In this document: one piece after another, positions 24,969 to 36,479 of the stretch
How positions within the stretch are numbered: position 1 is the first letter of the stretch
Layout of the letters: the number at the start of each line of letters is the position of its first letter
NCBI RefSeq assembly: GCF_010183535.1
Contig: NC_071332.1
Location: 5,704,001-5,768,000 of the forward strand
Source of the DNA: Caenorhabditis remanei
Lineage: Eukaryota > Nematoda > Chromadorea > Rhabditida > Rhabditidae
Reading direction: 5' to 3'
DNA: 64,000 nt
Made by a program: the position numbers and the translations under genes
Notes under the pieces: generated by a model
The model's input: the letters and a program-made list of their open reading frames with translations, nothing else
What the model was told of the DNA's origin: nothing
The model's database searches: none

Positions 24969-26207
24969 TGGTCCACAGATGGCCTTTTGTTGATGAGTGT
25001 TACCGTAGTCATTCGTTTAGTTTTTCTCATCAAAACCCACACAAACCCAGAAATAACGACGTGTTTGAATGCGTTCTTATACTACGCGTAGCCATGATTT
25101 ACAGCTTCTTTCTCCGCAGCTCTGGCTACCAATTTTCTTTTTGTCTTCCCTTTTTTTGTTTCGCATTGGAAGGATCTAGCAGTGCAGTTAATTGAAAGAA
25201 GACTGTGTGACTGAGGTTATGTGAAATATCACAAATACAAGATATTAAATGGTAAAGTTTCCATATTAATTTAGAATCTGAAGTTCTGACGTCACGAGGT
25301 TTTTCAGGGTGACGTTCGAAACTGGTTTTATAGGAAAATGTCAGAAGTTTTTAGAAAAGAGTCTGGGAAACTGATGATGAAATGAAATCGTATGACATGA
25401 ATCTGTTAGAATACCTATTTTTGGCTACTTGACACGGTAACGTATGTACATTTTATTCGTTCAAATTGTTGTGTGTAGGTGTTATCCAACTCTAAATCTT
25501 CATTTTTGCATGTAGTTCAAAATACTTTTGTACGATACTCTCCATGGCAGATATCCTCTTAGGAGTGCGCAAACTTCTGATTGTTCTCTATTTACAGTAC
25601 CGACCAGTGTTTCGGTTTGTCTTCCTTCTTGTCCCATAATTTAAATTTTTTAAAGAACTGTAGATCGAACCTAACCTCCAGTTTTGTAGCTGACAACTTT
25701 TTGTACGAAACCATTCTGAAAAGTTATATCATCATTTTAGTCCATCATTTTATAGAGCTCCAAAATCTTACTATTCTGCTCTGAAATAGTGCAAGTGGGC
25801 AGCTACTTTGCTGATCTGTAACTTTTCAGAGAGATCTCGTACAAAAGAGTTGTTCACTGCAATAGTGAAGCTCAAGGTTTGATCTATAATTTCGACACAC
25901 ATTGGCATTAAGAGACACGGAGACACGAACTCGAAATGAAACGTTATTCACTGAAAACAGCAATAATCAACATCCGGTACAGTAGCACTGAAAGGAAATA
26001 TCTGTGGTGGAAATCAGCTAAAAAGAAAGTTGCAAACTACAAAAATATACTTGTAAGTTGCGAAACACTGAAATTTTGAAGCTGTTCACCCTGATGACCT
26101 GTAATTTTTCAGAAAAGCCCCGTGCAAGAAAGTTGCCAACTACAAAAATGAAGTTCTAGGTTTGATCTATAACTTCTACAAAAACTGATATCATGAGACA
26201 GCCATTA

Positions 26208-26503
26208 ATGGGGTTATAAAATGTAAAAGTGTATTTTAATATATTTTTTTCTTATTCACGAGCGTCGAGAAATGATTTTTTTTAATAAATGTTAGTTTAG
26301 CGTTGGTCTAACAGCGTTCTCCCCCTGTTTTGCATTTTTCGGCATGCTTATGTAGATAAATGGGAAACTGACTGTCAAAGAAGGGGGAGAAATATGAAAA
26401 AGAATGGGAGAAAAACGTATAAAAAATACATTTTTCACCGTTTGTGAATAAGGTGAAATATGTATTAAAATACATTTTTACATGACCTGAATAACCCCTA
26501 ACA
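26208..26503. repeat. Inverted-repeat element (MITE)
   Basis: The left end GGGGTTAT... with AAATGTAAAAGTGTATTTTA is mirrored at the right by TAAAATACATTTTTACAT followed by ...AATAACCCC. Arms are about 55-60 bp and imperfect. The left arm includes CTTATTCACGAG and the right GTGAATAAGG. No clear target duplication was found. Confidence 0.55.
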
Positions 26504-27133
26504 CCGTGGCTTGAAATTCATTGTTCCTCGCCGGAAATAGCAGGTATCCAGCCTTTTGAGAGGTACGGTAGTAAGTTTTTAACACGGACATCACCACCGA
26601 TATATCCATATATCTTTCTCTGATCAAAATTTGACAAAACGTGATCGTATTGCTATATGAACATGTAACTTGTAATATCTAGAAATTTTGAAAATTGACA
26701 TGGTGCCAAACATTACCGTAATCGGTCGCGTTTATCAGTAAAGCGATCCAGATCGAAGATATTTCAACCTACCCCTCAATGTACTAGTTTTTTTTGTTGA
26801 GAATCCTGAGAATATCTGGTTAATTTTTAGTTAAAATTCAATGTTGTTCCATCAAAACAGCAACAGATTGTACCATTTTCAAACCTCTACCTATCTAGTT
26901 TAATTTGAGCACAAATGATTTTTCGTTGGTAGCCCTCGTACCGATATTCCTAGTGTACAAACAAGTGTCGTTTTCGGGTGACACGCTGTTTTCACAAACA
27001 ACTACTTTTCTATTGTTCTGTTTTTCTTTTTCATTCAATCTGAACTCTTGACAAACAAAATGAAATCTTTCTTTCCCGAAATGGTTCTGAACCGCCCGTG
27101 CTCTCCTCTTCCATTCAGATTTTCCATCTCGAT

Positions 27134-28040
27134 ATGCTGCAAATGTTCGTTTATTTCATTCTAGTTGTATTCTACCCATATCCCGTTTTGTCTAATAAAT
27201 GTTCGGATGCTCATCATGATTGTCGATTGATTGCCGTAAAATGTTTATCACCGAACCGGATTGAGCAGAAGTTGATGGAAATCGCATGCCCACTGACATG
27301 CGGATACTGTATTTCAGATAATATAGTTAGTGGAATAGTGAGCAGTACAACGGTGAAACCCTCAGAGAATATAATAATGCCTTCGAAATGTATTGACGAA
27401 GCGGATGATTGTGCAGATCGAATCAATTTTTGTCAAAGGAAGTTTTATAAAAGAATGATGAGTTTACAGTGAGTTTTTTCTTGTCTTAATTGATGTTTGC
27501 ATCAATTATTAATGAAATATTTCGATAATTCCAATGTTTTCTTAACTTTTTAATGTGTAACATTTCAGATGTGCAAAAACATGCAAATTCTGTGATCCAG
27601 ATGAAGAATATGAAGAAGAGGAAGCAGAAGATAGTCGAGAAATCCATTTATCCAATATGAGATCGAGTGAGTCTGATCGATTTACACATATTTCAGCAAT
27701 TATGTTTTTATCTGCAGAAATAGGAGAAGAAAATGTCCAAAAATTGGAAGAGCTGAAAATGGTAGACGATGTTATTGAGTTGATGCGGCAAGTCACTGCT
27801 TCGTCGGCTGCTGAGAAGAAACCACGAAGGTTTTCGAAGAAACCAGGGAATTTCTCTGCGGAAGTTACAAATTCGCAGGATGATTGTGTTGATAAATCAT
27901 CGGATTGCGAACGAAATCGGAAGCTGTGTACTCATAAAGCATATACTTCACTTTTCCAAAAGATTTGTGCGAAGACTTGTGAATATTGCGGATTGGCAGA
28001 TTCAACCAACGATCTCGAATCTTCAGGAGAATTGTTTTAG
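27134..28040 (+). CDS. Secreted protein with three ShKT domains
   Basis: Two clear exons, 27134-27468 and 27569-28040, give 268 residues. The N-terminus is a signal peptide (about 1-20, MLQMFVYFILVVFYPYPVLS). Three six-cysteine ShKT domains follow, at residues 23-59, 86-120 and 218-252, each ending in a C-x3-C-x2-C pattern such as CPLTCGYC, CAKTCKFC and CAKTCEYC. Between the second and third is an acidic then basic linker. Nematodes use ShKT domains widely in secreted and cuticle proteins; substrate and role here are unknown. A CATTCAG acceptor lies about 15 bases before the ATG, compatible with trans-splicing. Position next to cyn-1 fits the C. elegans Y49A3A.4 locus as I remember it. Positions 27667-27717 form a 51-bp GT...AG segment that keeps frame and may be a fourth-intron-type option (251 residues if removed). 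Confidence 0.85.
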
Positions 28041-28085
28041 TTTTTGGTTTGATTATTTTGGATTTTTAGTTATTGAAGACGTTTT

Positions 28086-28091
28086 AATAAA
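28086..28091 (+). terminator. Polyadenylation signal of the ShKT gene
   Basis: AATAAA lies 46 bases after the stop codon of the ShKT gene. The convergent cyclophilin gene ends at 28192, so the two 3' ends face each other across only about 150 bp. Confidence 0.6.
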
Positions 28092-28191
28092 AACTAAACT
28101 TCACTAAAAACAAACAGAACTCAAAAATTAAAATAGTAACAAAAAGGCAATACTAACTTGAAAATTAAATTATTGAATGAAAACAACGGAA

Positions 28192-28846
28192 TCATTCGCT
28201 CTTCAACTCTCCGCAATCAGAGATAGTGACGACCTTCGTTGGTGTTCCGGATCGGGAACCAATTTGCTCGACCTTCTTCACAACAGACATTCCATCGGTG
28301 ACTTGACCGAAGACAACGTGCCCTCCATCGAGCCATGGGGTGTCAACTGTGCAAATGAAGAACTGCGATCCGTTGGTGTTCGGCCCAGCGTTGGCCATTG
28401 ACAAGCATCCTGGTCCGGTGTGCTTGAGATCAAAGTTCTCATCCTTGAACTTCATTCCATAGATTGATTCTCCACCGGTTCCGTTGTGACGAGTGAAGTC
28501 TCCTCCCTGTAAAATTCGAATTAAATGCAAGATATTTTCACTAAATTAAGAGATATTTCAAGAAGTCAAATGGATTACTCACCTGGATCATGAATTCAGG
28601 AATGATTCTGTGGAACTTGGATCCTTTGAAGTGAAGTGGAACTCCACTCTTTCCGACACCTTTCTCACCGGTGCACAGAGCACGGAAATTCTCGGCGGTC
28701 TTCGGCACGACATCACTGAAAAGTTCGAAAGTGACACGTCCGGCTGGTTCTTCTCCGATTGATACGTCGAAGAACACTTTGGGTCGTTGAGAAGCAAATC
28801 GCAACGATTGTCCGGCGAGTGTTGAGGCACGGAGCAGGAATTTCAT
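28192..28846 (-). CDS. cyn-1: Cyclophilin-type peptidyl-prolyl isomerase
   Basis: Two exons (28846-28583 and 28506-28192) give 192 residues. The product catalyses cis-trans isomerisation of prolyl bonds. The cyclophilin domain starts near residue 21 ([13 protein letters not shown]) and contains the active-site blocks [27 protein letters not shown] and [12 protein letters not shown], with the catalytic Arg of FHRIIP and the cyclosporin-binding Trp of WLDG. The first ~20 residues ([20 protein letters not shown]) are basic, hydrophobic and Ser-rich with no acidic residue, resembling a mitochondrial targeting sequence; this is inferred. Gene order and sequence match C. elegans cyn-1 (Y49A3A.5). 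It is the last of a minus-strand series and may be co-transcribed with the genes to its right. Confidence 0.93.
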
Positions 28847-29162
28847 GTTTTTACCTTCAAAAGAATGGATATGAGCATTTATTTTATTTTTTTCAACAAA
28901 AACATGGGAGAAAACTACTGATACGGAGTCACTTCTAGATGAAATGTAAAAGAACGTGAAAATCGCGAAAAACTGATTATAACGCAAATAAATTGTTTAC
29001 TGGCACATGTTGGCCACGGAAAACGCGTCAAGACACATGCGCGGTTTTTTAAATTTGAGAGGCTCTGTGATTTTTGCATACAAAGTTAGAAATCCTCTTA
29101 TTTAACGATGTCTGGAAATTGTTTACGAAATTTTTTGAAAAATAAAAAAAAACACAAAGTGT

Positions 29163-29168
29163 TTTATT
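29163..29168 (-). terminator. Polyadenylation signal of the TRM13-type gene
   Basis: AATAAA on the minus strand, about 20 bases after the stop codon at 29187. The cyclophilin start codon is 317 bases further on. Confidence 0.55.
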
Positions 29169-29186
29169 AAGCAGCAATATTATTTT

Positions 29187-30505
29187 TCATGCCTTTATAG
29201 CCAAAATCAGCAAGTTTTCCGGGGAAACTTCTGGTGGAACGTATTCGATGATTTTAGTTTCGAATCCAACGCTTTCTAGCCAAATCGCTCTTCCAACTTC
29301 CAAAATTGCTTTTGCGCGACGGCCTAATTCAACCGGTGGGTGTAACGACTTCCTGGAAAAAACAACATGTTCAACAGAAATGTAACAAAACAGTACCATC
29401 CACCAGAAGTATCAATGTTTACAGATCCATTTGTTGCAAACGATGCCACGTATCGAAGTGCAGCAAACGATGCTTCGTCATTCATTTCCCATTTCTCCAA
29501 AAACTCATGTCCTCCATATTCAGCGAATCTCGATTTGTGATGACAACACGGAATGAGTAGAGCTGCATTGAACTTCAAACCACTATTTCTCAGAGATCGG
29601 ATTCCAGCATCTGTGGCACTTCCACAGAAGTGTTTGCATACAGCCAAAATTTCATTAGAATTCTAAAGTTACATTGAAAGAAACAGTTCAAAATCTCACT
29701 CGATACCTTTAATTCCTCAATTTTAGACAAATCCATGTGCTCAATAGCACAACGATATCGACTCATCGATAGGTTTGGATTTTCTCGTTTCGCAGCGGTA
29801 TCAAATTTGTTTCTAGAACCACTTCGATCCATTAGTATGTAGTTTCCGTTTGGTGCAGCTTTTGAGATCCAATAAGCGAGTTGTCCCTTTCCAGCACCAA
29901 GTTCAAACATGCAAGACGAGGAAGATGAAGGAAGACATCCAGAAGATTCGAGATGCCCTGAAAAAAGTTTTTTCTTCTTTTTTTCGGCAAATCTGATGAA
30001 ACTTTTGTATCGACGAAGAATTACGCTACTCACCTAAAATCGAAGAAATCTGCACTAAATGTTTCCGTTTCTCTGAGCAAAGTTGTGTATTTTCAGCTAG
30101 TTTTTTGTCGACAAGTTCGTTATTCTTGTTCTCCACAATCAGCCGATACTTAACATCAGTTTCGTAGCAATCCCAGATTTTGTGAACAACTTCACAAATT
30201 TCTTCTTCTGTCGCTCTCCTGTCAATTTTATCGGTGGATTTCGTCTCACCACGAATCGAATTCGCATCGATTTTGATATATTCCGCTTCTATGATTCTAG
30301 AATTGCATCGTTTTAAATGCAATTCGAGTTCTGATTTCAGAATTGTGTGTTTTCCATCGTTCGGACAAATCATTCGTTCCGTATTACTCGGATCATGAAT
30401 GGAATGTTCTCCACAAAACCGATTTCCACGTTTCACCAACATTTTACATCGCCGCTTCTTGATCGGAAGAATGTATTCACAATTCTTTTGACTCTCCGAT
30501 TCCAT
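29187..30505 (-). CDS. TRM13-type tRNA 2'-O-methyltransferase
   Basis: Four exons (30505-30034, 29957-29707, 29662-29397, 29352-29187) give 384 residues. TRM13/CCDC76 enzymes 2'-O-methylate position 4 in the acceptor stem of certain tRNAs using S-adenosylmethionine. An N-terminal Cys/His cluster (residues about 9-33, ending RFCGEH) is followed by a CHHC finger (CPNDGKHTILKSELELHLKRC is split here: C and D at the start, HLKRC at the end). The SAM-binding motif is FELGAGKGQ (about 175-183). The signature CCHHK is at 280-284 (LIPCCHHK). The C-terminal exon matches the family end (SLHPPVELGRRAKAILEVGR). The gene start lies about 40 bases downstream of an AATAAA-like signal belonging to the upstream vha-13 gene, with a CACTCAG acceptor directly before the ATG, which fits an operon. 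It corresponds to C. elegans Y49A3A.3 by position, as I remember it. Confidence 0.9.
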
Positions 30506-30541
30506 TCTGAGTGAGCGAGATTTTCAGGTTTTTCCTAGAAG

Positions 30542-30547
30542 TTTATT
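30542..30547 (-). terminator. Polyadenylation signal of vha-13 next to the following gene
   Basis: AATAAA on the minus strand at the end of the 440-base vha-13 3' region and only 37 bases before the start codon of the next gene. Close spacing of this kind is typical of nematode operons, where cleavage is coupled to SL2 trans-splicing. Confidence 0.5.
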
Positions 30548-30991
30548 GCTAATTTTTTAATTGGCATCTCCATAGTATTATACATATCACAACGCAGTAA
30601 AACATATTTCGTAAGACTATACGGGTTGTTGTCGTAGAAAATAAAAGAGAAATGGACGGGAAAATGTAAATAAATCTATTCAACAAGAAAAAGAATACAA
30701 CGGTTAGAGAAATTAAGTGAAATTGATTACGGTTTTTTTCAAAACAAAACGGGACAAGGAGGACCAGATACATTGTGTGTGGTTGGAATTTCTTGAAGTC
30801 ATAAAAATCTACAATAAGGAAAGAAAGGTGCAATAAATATTTGAAATTTGTGTGGAATGTCAAATCAATCAAACATTTTTGAGGATAAAACTCTGTGATG
30901 GGCGTTTTGATGACCTACTTTCATCTAAAAAAGTAAGCGGCGGAAATGGACTAGCGGGGAAAAATTCGGAAAGAGAAAAAGTACAGTGAAT

Positions 30992-33195
30992 TTAATCCTC
31001 AAGATTTCTGAAAGCGTTAGCCATAGCTTCAGCCAAATCATCGTAGTCCTTGCGAATCTTAGCTTCACCATCGGCAACTGGGTCCTTGAATTTCATAGCC
31101 GAAAGTTGGTAGATCAAGTCTCCCATGCTATCCTTGATAACGTTCCATGTGATCTTGTTGTCGGACTGAGCGGTGACTTCAACGGAGTGACGGGCCAAAT
31201 CGTAGAATCCAATCATGTTCTTGAGCATACCGACAGTCTTGTAGAATGGGCAGAAACGATCGTATTTGGTGTAACCGTTTTGTTGCAAGAAGTCGTCCTT
31301 GATGATCTTGGCAACCTCAAGAGTGATCTTGTCAGACTCGGCAAGGGAAGCTTTTCCGACAAGTTGCACAATTTCGGAAAGATCCTCTTCTTCTTGAAGA
31401 ATCTCCTTACACTTGGTACGAAGATGCACGAACTCTGGATAGTTCTTCTCGTAGAACTCCTCAAGAGCACGCATGTACTTGGAATAAGAGATGAGCCAGT
31501 TGATAGATGGGAAATGTTTACGTTGGGCGAGCTTCTTATCCAATCCCCAGAACACTTGTACGATACCGAGGGTAGCAGATGTAACTGGATCGGCGAAATC
31601 TCCTCCTGGTGGAGATACGGCTCCGACGATGGTGACGGATCCCTCGCGTTCTGGTGATCCAAGGCACTTGACACGTCCGGCACGCTCGTAGAAGGAGGCG
31701 AGACGAGCGGCAAGGTAAGCTGGGTATCCGGAATCGGCGGGCATTTCTCCGAGACGTCCTGGAAAAGAAATTCATTTAGATGTTTCGTTTTTTGAAGTTT
31801 TCATAATTGGAATTTGAACAGCATGATATCAAAATATTTTCTTTAACAAGGTGAAAAGATAACTCCCGCTTCTAACTTGAACCGTCTTGTGGATGAGATT
31901 ATTTTTGGATAATTCGTATTTTTGAATTCTCCGAGAATATTTTAACTGCGACAGCACGCAAAAAACGGTTCCTATGTTTCCTATTCTTTGAATAAACCTA
32001 GAAGATGAGATGAAAATAATGTCTTCTTACAAAATGAACTTTTTAGAAATTCGATAATAGTTTATAATTATATTAAAACTCACCAGAAATCTCACGAAGA
32101 GCCTCAGCCCAACGAGATGTGGAGTCGGCCATCATAGCGACATTGAGACCCATATCACGGAAATATTCGGCAAGAGTGATACCAGTGTAGATGGAAGCCT
32201 CACGAGCAGCTACAGGCATGTTGGAGGTGTTGGCGACCAATGCGGTACGCTTCATGATAGATGTGGTGACACCTTCGACTTCCATAGTGAGTTCTGGGAA
32301 ATCACGAAGTACCTGAAGTTAAATTAGTTATTTTTTACAAAATTAAAATGATTTTATTTGAAAAACTCACTTCAGACATTTCGTTTCCACGCTCTCCGCA
32401 TCCGACGTAGATAATAGCGTCAGAGTTGGAGTATTTGGAGAGTGATTGAGAAATGACAGTCTTTCCGCATCCGAAAGCTCCTGGAATGGCGGTGGTTCCT
32501 CCTTGGACACATGGGAACAAGGCGTCGAGCACACGCTGTCCACAGAGAAGCGGGTTGTTGGCGGCGAGCTTCTCAGTCACTGGTCTTGGGTTTCTGACTG
32601 GCCAAACTTGAAGCATAGAGAACTTTTGCTTGCGTCCAGCGAACTCCAACTCGAGAAGTGGGTCAGTGACGGTGTATTGTCCAGAAGAGGCAACGAAGGT
32701 GATTGTTCCGCAGGCACTTGGTGGCAGAAGAATCTTGTGCTTGATGAGCAAGTTCTCATCGACTGTTCCAATGATATCTCCTCCAGTTACGTGTCCTCCA
32801 ACACGAAGATCCTTGTTAACAGCGAAGTCCCAACGAGCGTCACGGGACAAGGCGTTGGTGGAGACTCCCTTTGGAATGTAGATGGATTGGGTGATATCAG
32901 CAATGTCCTTGAGTGGACGTTGAATTCCGTCGAAAATCGAACCCATGATACCTGGTCCCAACTCGACGGAGAGAGGCTTTCCGGTACGAAGTACTGGATC
33001 TCCGATGGTGACTCCGGAAGTTTCCTCGTAAACCTGGATGGTGGCGTAGTCACCCTCGAGACGAATAATCTCTCCGACAAGTTCTTGATGTCCGACACGA
33101 ACCAACTCGTACATGGCGGATCCGGCCATCTTTTCGGCTGTGACGACAGGTCCGGAAACTCCGTAGACGAATCCGTACGAAGATTCTGCGGCCAT
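30992..33195 (-). CDS. vha-13: V-type proton ATPase catalytic subunit A
   Basis: Three exons (33195-32371, 32312-32084, 31758-30992) give 606 residues, the length of C. elegans VHA-13 and nearly identical to it as remembered. This is the ATP-hydrolysing subunit of the V1 sector, which drives proton pumping into endosomes, lysosomes and other acidic compartments. Visible motifs: the N-terminal beta-barrel from [15 protein letters not shown], the P-loop GAFGCGKT at about 239-246, the GER block [12 protein letters not shown], the catalytic-domain stretch [18 protein letters not shown] and [11 protein letters not shown]. The ATG at 33195 matches the family start. A second, in-frame-compatible upstream ATG at 33347 is discussed in the findings. 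Codon use is strongly biased, and this produces long spurious antisense frames. The gene lies between the phosphotransferase gene and the TRM13-type gene, all on the minus strand. Confidence 0.98.
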
Positions 33196-34328
33196 CTTTT
33201 CCTGAAAATTTTTTGTTTTGTTTATTGTTTTAAAAATGAAGAAGAATGTAGCAAAGAAACCTCATTTTTTAACAAGAATACAGAGAATACTACAGAGTTT
33301 TTAGATTTCGGGCTAGAAGATGACGTGGAGGAAGAGGGAGATGCCATTGTCACCAACTAACTCAAGTATGACACGAAAAGGGCCAGGTAAGCGGATAAAG
33401 TTGAACCCTTATGAATATTCAAAGAGGAAACTTATGAATTGTAATCAATTTATAATAAAATTACAGTAAGTATTTTTGAAAAGGGAAAAGACACAAAAAA
33501 CTCAAAATGGATAGAAATTTGTGGGGAAAAAGAGTGGAGAGCTAACAAAAGTTGGGGAACAAAACGGATAGAGAAGATGTGGTACGAGGAAGAGGGCGCT
33601 CACTGCACGGCATTCTACAACAAGAAAAAGTGGTTCGATTGGCGATGAGAAACGGCGGCATGCAACCGAGGAGGAATAGCGCGCCGAGAGCAGAGAGCAG
33701 AGAGTGAGTGTGTGGCCGTGGCGGTCGCAAAAACCAGGAATCGCCGGTCGTGCGACTAGAAACCATCGTCGAGGCGCAGCTTCGCCCTACTGAACTATGC
33801 GAATTCTATACAGGCGAAACTGGCGATAGAGGGTATTTGTATATAGGTTTGTTGGCGGGAGGGGAGGTTACACGTCTCTTTCAAGCAGCAAAATTAGATA
33901 ATGGAGGAATTTTCTATTGAATAGACAGAGAAGAATATAGAACACTTATTTCGCGAGTTAGGAGCGGACGATTTGTTAGTTTGTCTTGAAATTGGTTCGG
34001 AAAAAACACCGAGAGTAGCGGCGCGCTGCGACATATCAAATACAGTAATCTTAAAGACGCAGTGTTCGCTGTAGGATAAAGGTCTCGCAGCGAAACAACT
34101 TTTGCGAGTAATCCATTTTTCGTTTTTAAATGAGCTTCCTGGAGATTTTCAAACATTCTCGGTCATTTTAGATTTGGAATATGTGAAACAATAATAAAAG
34201 CCTGTCATTTTTGATAAGAAAATATCTGAAACGGCCGTCAGCACCATAATGTTCAAGCACAAGAGGATCCGCTCAAATCTCGCACTGTGTACAATTAAAT
34301 TACAGAGAACCATCTACAAATTACACGG
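33196..34328 (-). promoter_or_regulatory. vha-13 upstream region
   Basis: The 1.1 kb before vha-13 contains a GC- and GA-rich block (33570-33790, with GAGAGCAGAGAGCAGAGAG) and a TATATAGG-like element at about 33838. A TTTTCAG acceptor lies just before the vha-13 ATG. The strongly expressed character of vha-13 and this GC-rich block suggest an independent promoter here, separating it from the phosphotransferase gene upstream. Confidence 0.4.
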
Positions 34329-36479
34329 TCACTTATTGCTTCTTTGTGGAGTGACTTTGAAGCAAAAAATGCCCATGTGATCGCAAATTTGACGGGTAAT
34401 AAATAAACAATAAACGAGAAGTGATAAATAAACATAGACAGTTGTATATTTGAGAAGTCGTGGCTCGTCGATCTTTATATCGTAATATTGGTTGATCATC
34501 AGAGCGATTGGTCCCATATAAATCCAATCCCAAAGCGATAGTTCACTCCGACTCATGTGTGCGACAATTAATCGATTCGTGGCCTTGGCAGCCACCGCGC
34601 CAAATTGTAGAACAAAAATCACAATGAGATCGTCATACACTGTGGAAGCAGATTTGCTGTAGATCATGCAGTATGGGACGATGACAGCCATAAGTGGACA
34701 AATCGGGAAAAGAACCGAAGTTCCAGCAACCGTTGATCCGTTCTTTCCAACTCCATCAGTAAAAATTACAGCCAGATATCCAAGTGCTTGATAGACAGTT
34801 CCAAGAGCGACTGCAGCAAGAAGAAGATGTTTTAAATAATATCCGAATACTCCGATACTCCAGATTCCCGGTCCAAATACTGCTGTACACAGGAGCATAG
34901 AGATGATCGACCATTGCGCTTCTGTCACGTCGAAACGGGCGAATCTGGAAATTAATTTGATCTTTTAGAATCCTCCAGGTTTAAAATTCGACTTTTCAAA
35001 ATTTCCCCCGTTTTCGAAACAAGAAACAAGTTTCGCAGATTTACAGGGAAAACTGTAAAAGTTTGGTAAAAAACGATTTTTGTTTCGACTCATGATTTTG
35101 TGGATTTGAAAATATCCAGCACTGAAGGATAATACAAACATGCGTTGTAACATTGAGTTGTCAAAGAACATAGATTGAAAATTCGAATAAAAAACTTAAA
35201 ATTTTAATAATAATTTGTTCTAGATCAGGCTGAAACGATGAACCGAAAAACATCCAAATATGTTCGATTTCTCTCGACATTGGCCTTTAAAATGCATAAA
35301 TTAAGAATGCGAGTGTTTTATTTCGTTTGAAGAAAGATCTGAAATTTGGCTGAAAAAATCACGTTATTACCTCAACTGGCCTGTACAATATGTGCTCCAA
35401 TGTGCAGTGTAGAATAATGAAACAGAGATGAGGCAAGCAATGAATACACCGCATCGCACCGTTCCCAGTTGCAAAGCGTAGCACACGTTGAGAGTAACGA
35501 ATACCTGGAACATTTTTCTCTCAAGACCAAATTAACTTATCAGAACGTATGATGTTTAAGAAACAATTATCTGTTTTCGTGCTTGTTTGAAAGAATTTTA
35601 CAACGATTTACCTGCGAAGCAGAGTCACAACCATGATCGAATAGCTCTCCAAGTGGGCTCGAAGCCCCAATTCGTCTCGCTTGCTTTCCATCGGTTGCAT
35701 CCAACGTTTGATATACAAATAGTCCGGCAGCCGCCAGAAAATATGCCCATGATGGTGCGGTTTCAGTAGCTGTTGGACAGTAGAATGAGAGCACCAGGAC
35801 AGTTGTTAGATTCACAATTAGTCCTGAAAAAAACGATTTTTTCTGAGCATCACTTAAGAATTTACCAATAAGTGTCAAAAGATTAGGGGCCACCCACAAC
35901 GGATAATAGAGCACAACGGCCTCCCAGAATTTCTTCATACACAGCTCATCGAGCCAAGAGGTATCAACGGCTGAATAAACGTGCTCATCGAGCCGCTGTA
36001 GCTCTTCTCGGGTGAGAAGACAATCATATTGGAGATAATGGTCGATCGTTTTGTAGCCGACTAGCGCATCGGATTCTTCGAAAGTTGAACGAGGGCGGTA
36101 TGCGAATCTGAAAGATCAGCGTTTTCAAAAATAAAAATGTATCTTGTGTAGGCATAGATATATTTTCAGAGTTCTAGATTCTTCTTTTCGGGTGGATTTA
36201 TTTTTATCAAACTTTAACAGGAAGATCAGCATTTTCAGGTCTTTTCATTTTTTCCCCTCCATCACAGAGGCATTCGCTAGCAATTTTTGTATCTGTGAAT
36301 TAATTCAGAGCATAATGTCCCAATCAATAGCAAAAGAGAAGGAACGAGATCACCGGTTAACAGTCATATATGCCATTATATCCAAAATTTGCTTGTTTTA
36401 TTCAAATAAGATACCTCTCTTTGGAACGATCCTTATCGGCTGCTCGATTGTTTTTCGACCTCGATCGGGTGGTCACCAT
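34329..36479 (-). CDS. cept-2: Choline/ethanolamine phosphotransferase (CDP-alcohol family)
   Basis: Five exons (36479-36415, 36107-35866, 35823-35612, 35504-35371, 34944-34329) give 422 residues, close to human CEPT1 (416). It transfers phosphocholine or phosphoethanolamine from CDP to diacylglycerol, the last step of the Kennedy pathway, in ER or Golgi membranes. The CDP-alcohol phosphotransferase motif D-G-x2-A-R-x8-G-x3-D-x3-D is complete at residues 147-169 (DGKQAR ... GELFDHGCD). The family signature HWSTYCTGQLRF is present, and many hydrophobic helices follow. The short first exon (MVTTRSRSKNNRAADKDRS, basic) joins in phase through the split Arg codon. Synteny with vha-13 matches C. 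elegans Y49A3A.1, remembered as cept-2. The symbol rests on that memory. Confidence 0.9.

Larger units (their letters stand above)
16985..27133. other. 10-kb gene-poor stretch
   Basis: No gene could be built here. Contents seen: a CG-rich repeat remnant (18108-18172), a perfect hairpin (20826-20939), a GC-rich block at 21460-22140, a second GC-rich block at 23400-23600 followed by an AAG/GTAAGT donor-like site near 23688, an isolated ATGGCG followed by GTAAGT at 22279, a possible orphan exon (24657-24968), and MITE-like repeats (25600-26500). The GC-rich blocks with donor-like sites could be 5' exons or promoters of a long-intron gene, possibly the ShKT gene to the right. Confidence 0.45.

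Noticed and set aside
30986..31657. 223-codon open frame on the plus strand
   Set aside because: Antisense shadow of the last vha-13 exon, for the same reason.
32446..33360. 304-codon open frame on the plus strand
   Set aside because: It lies antisense to the first exon of vha-13. The strong codon bias of that gene suppresses stops on the other strand; the translation has no family resemblance.
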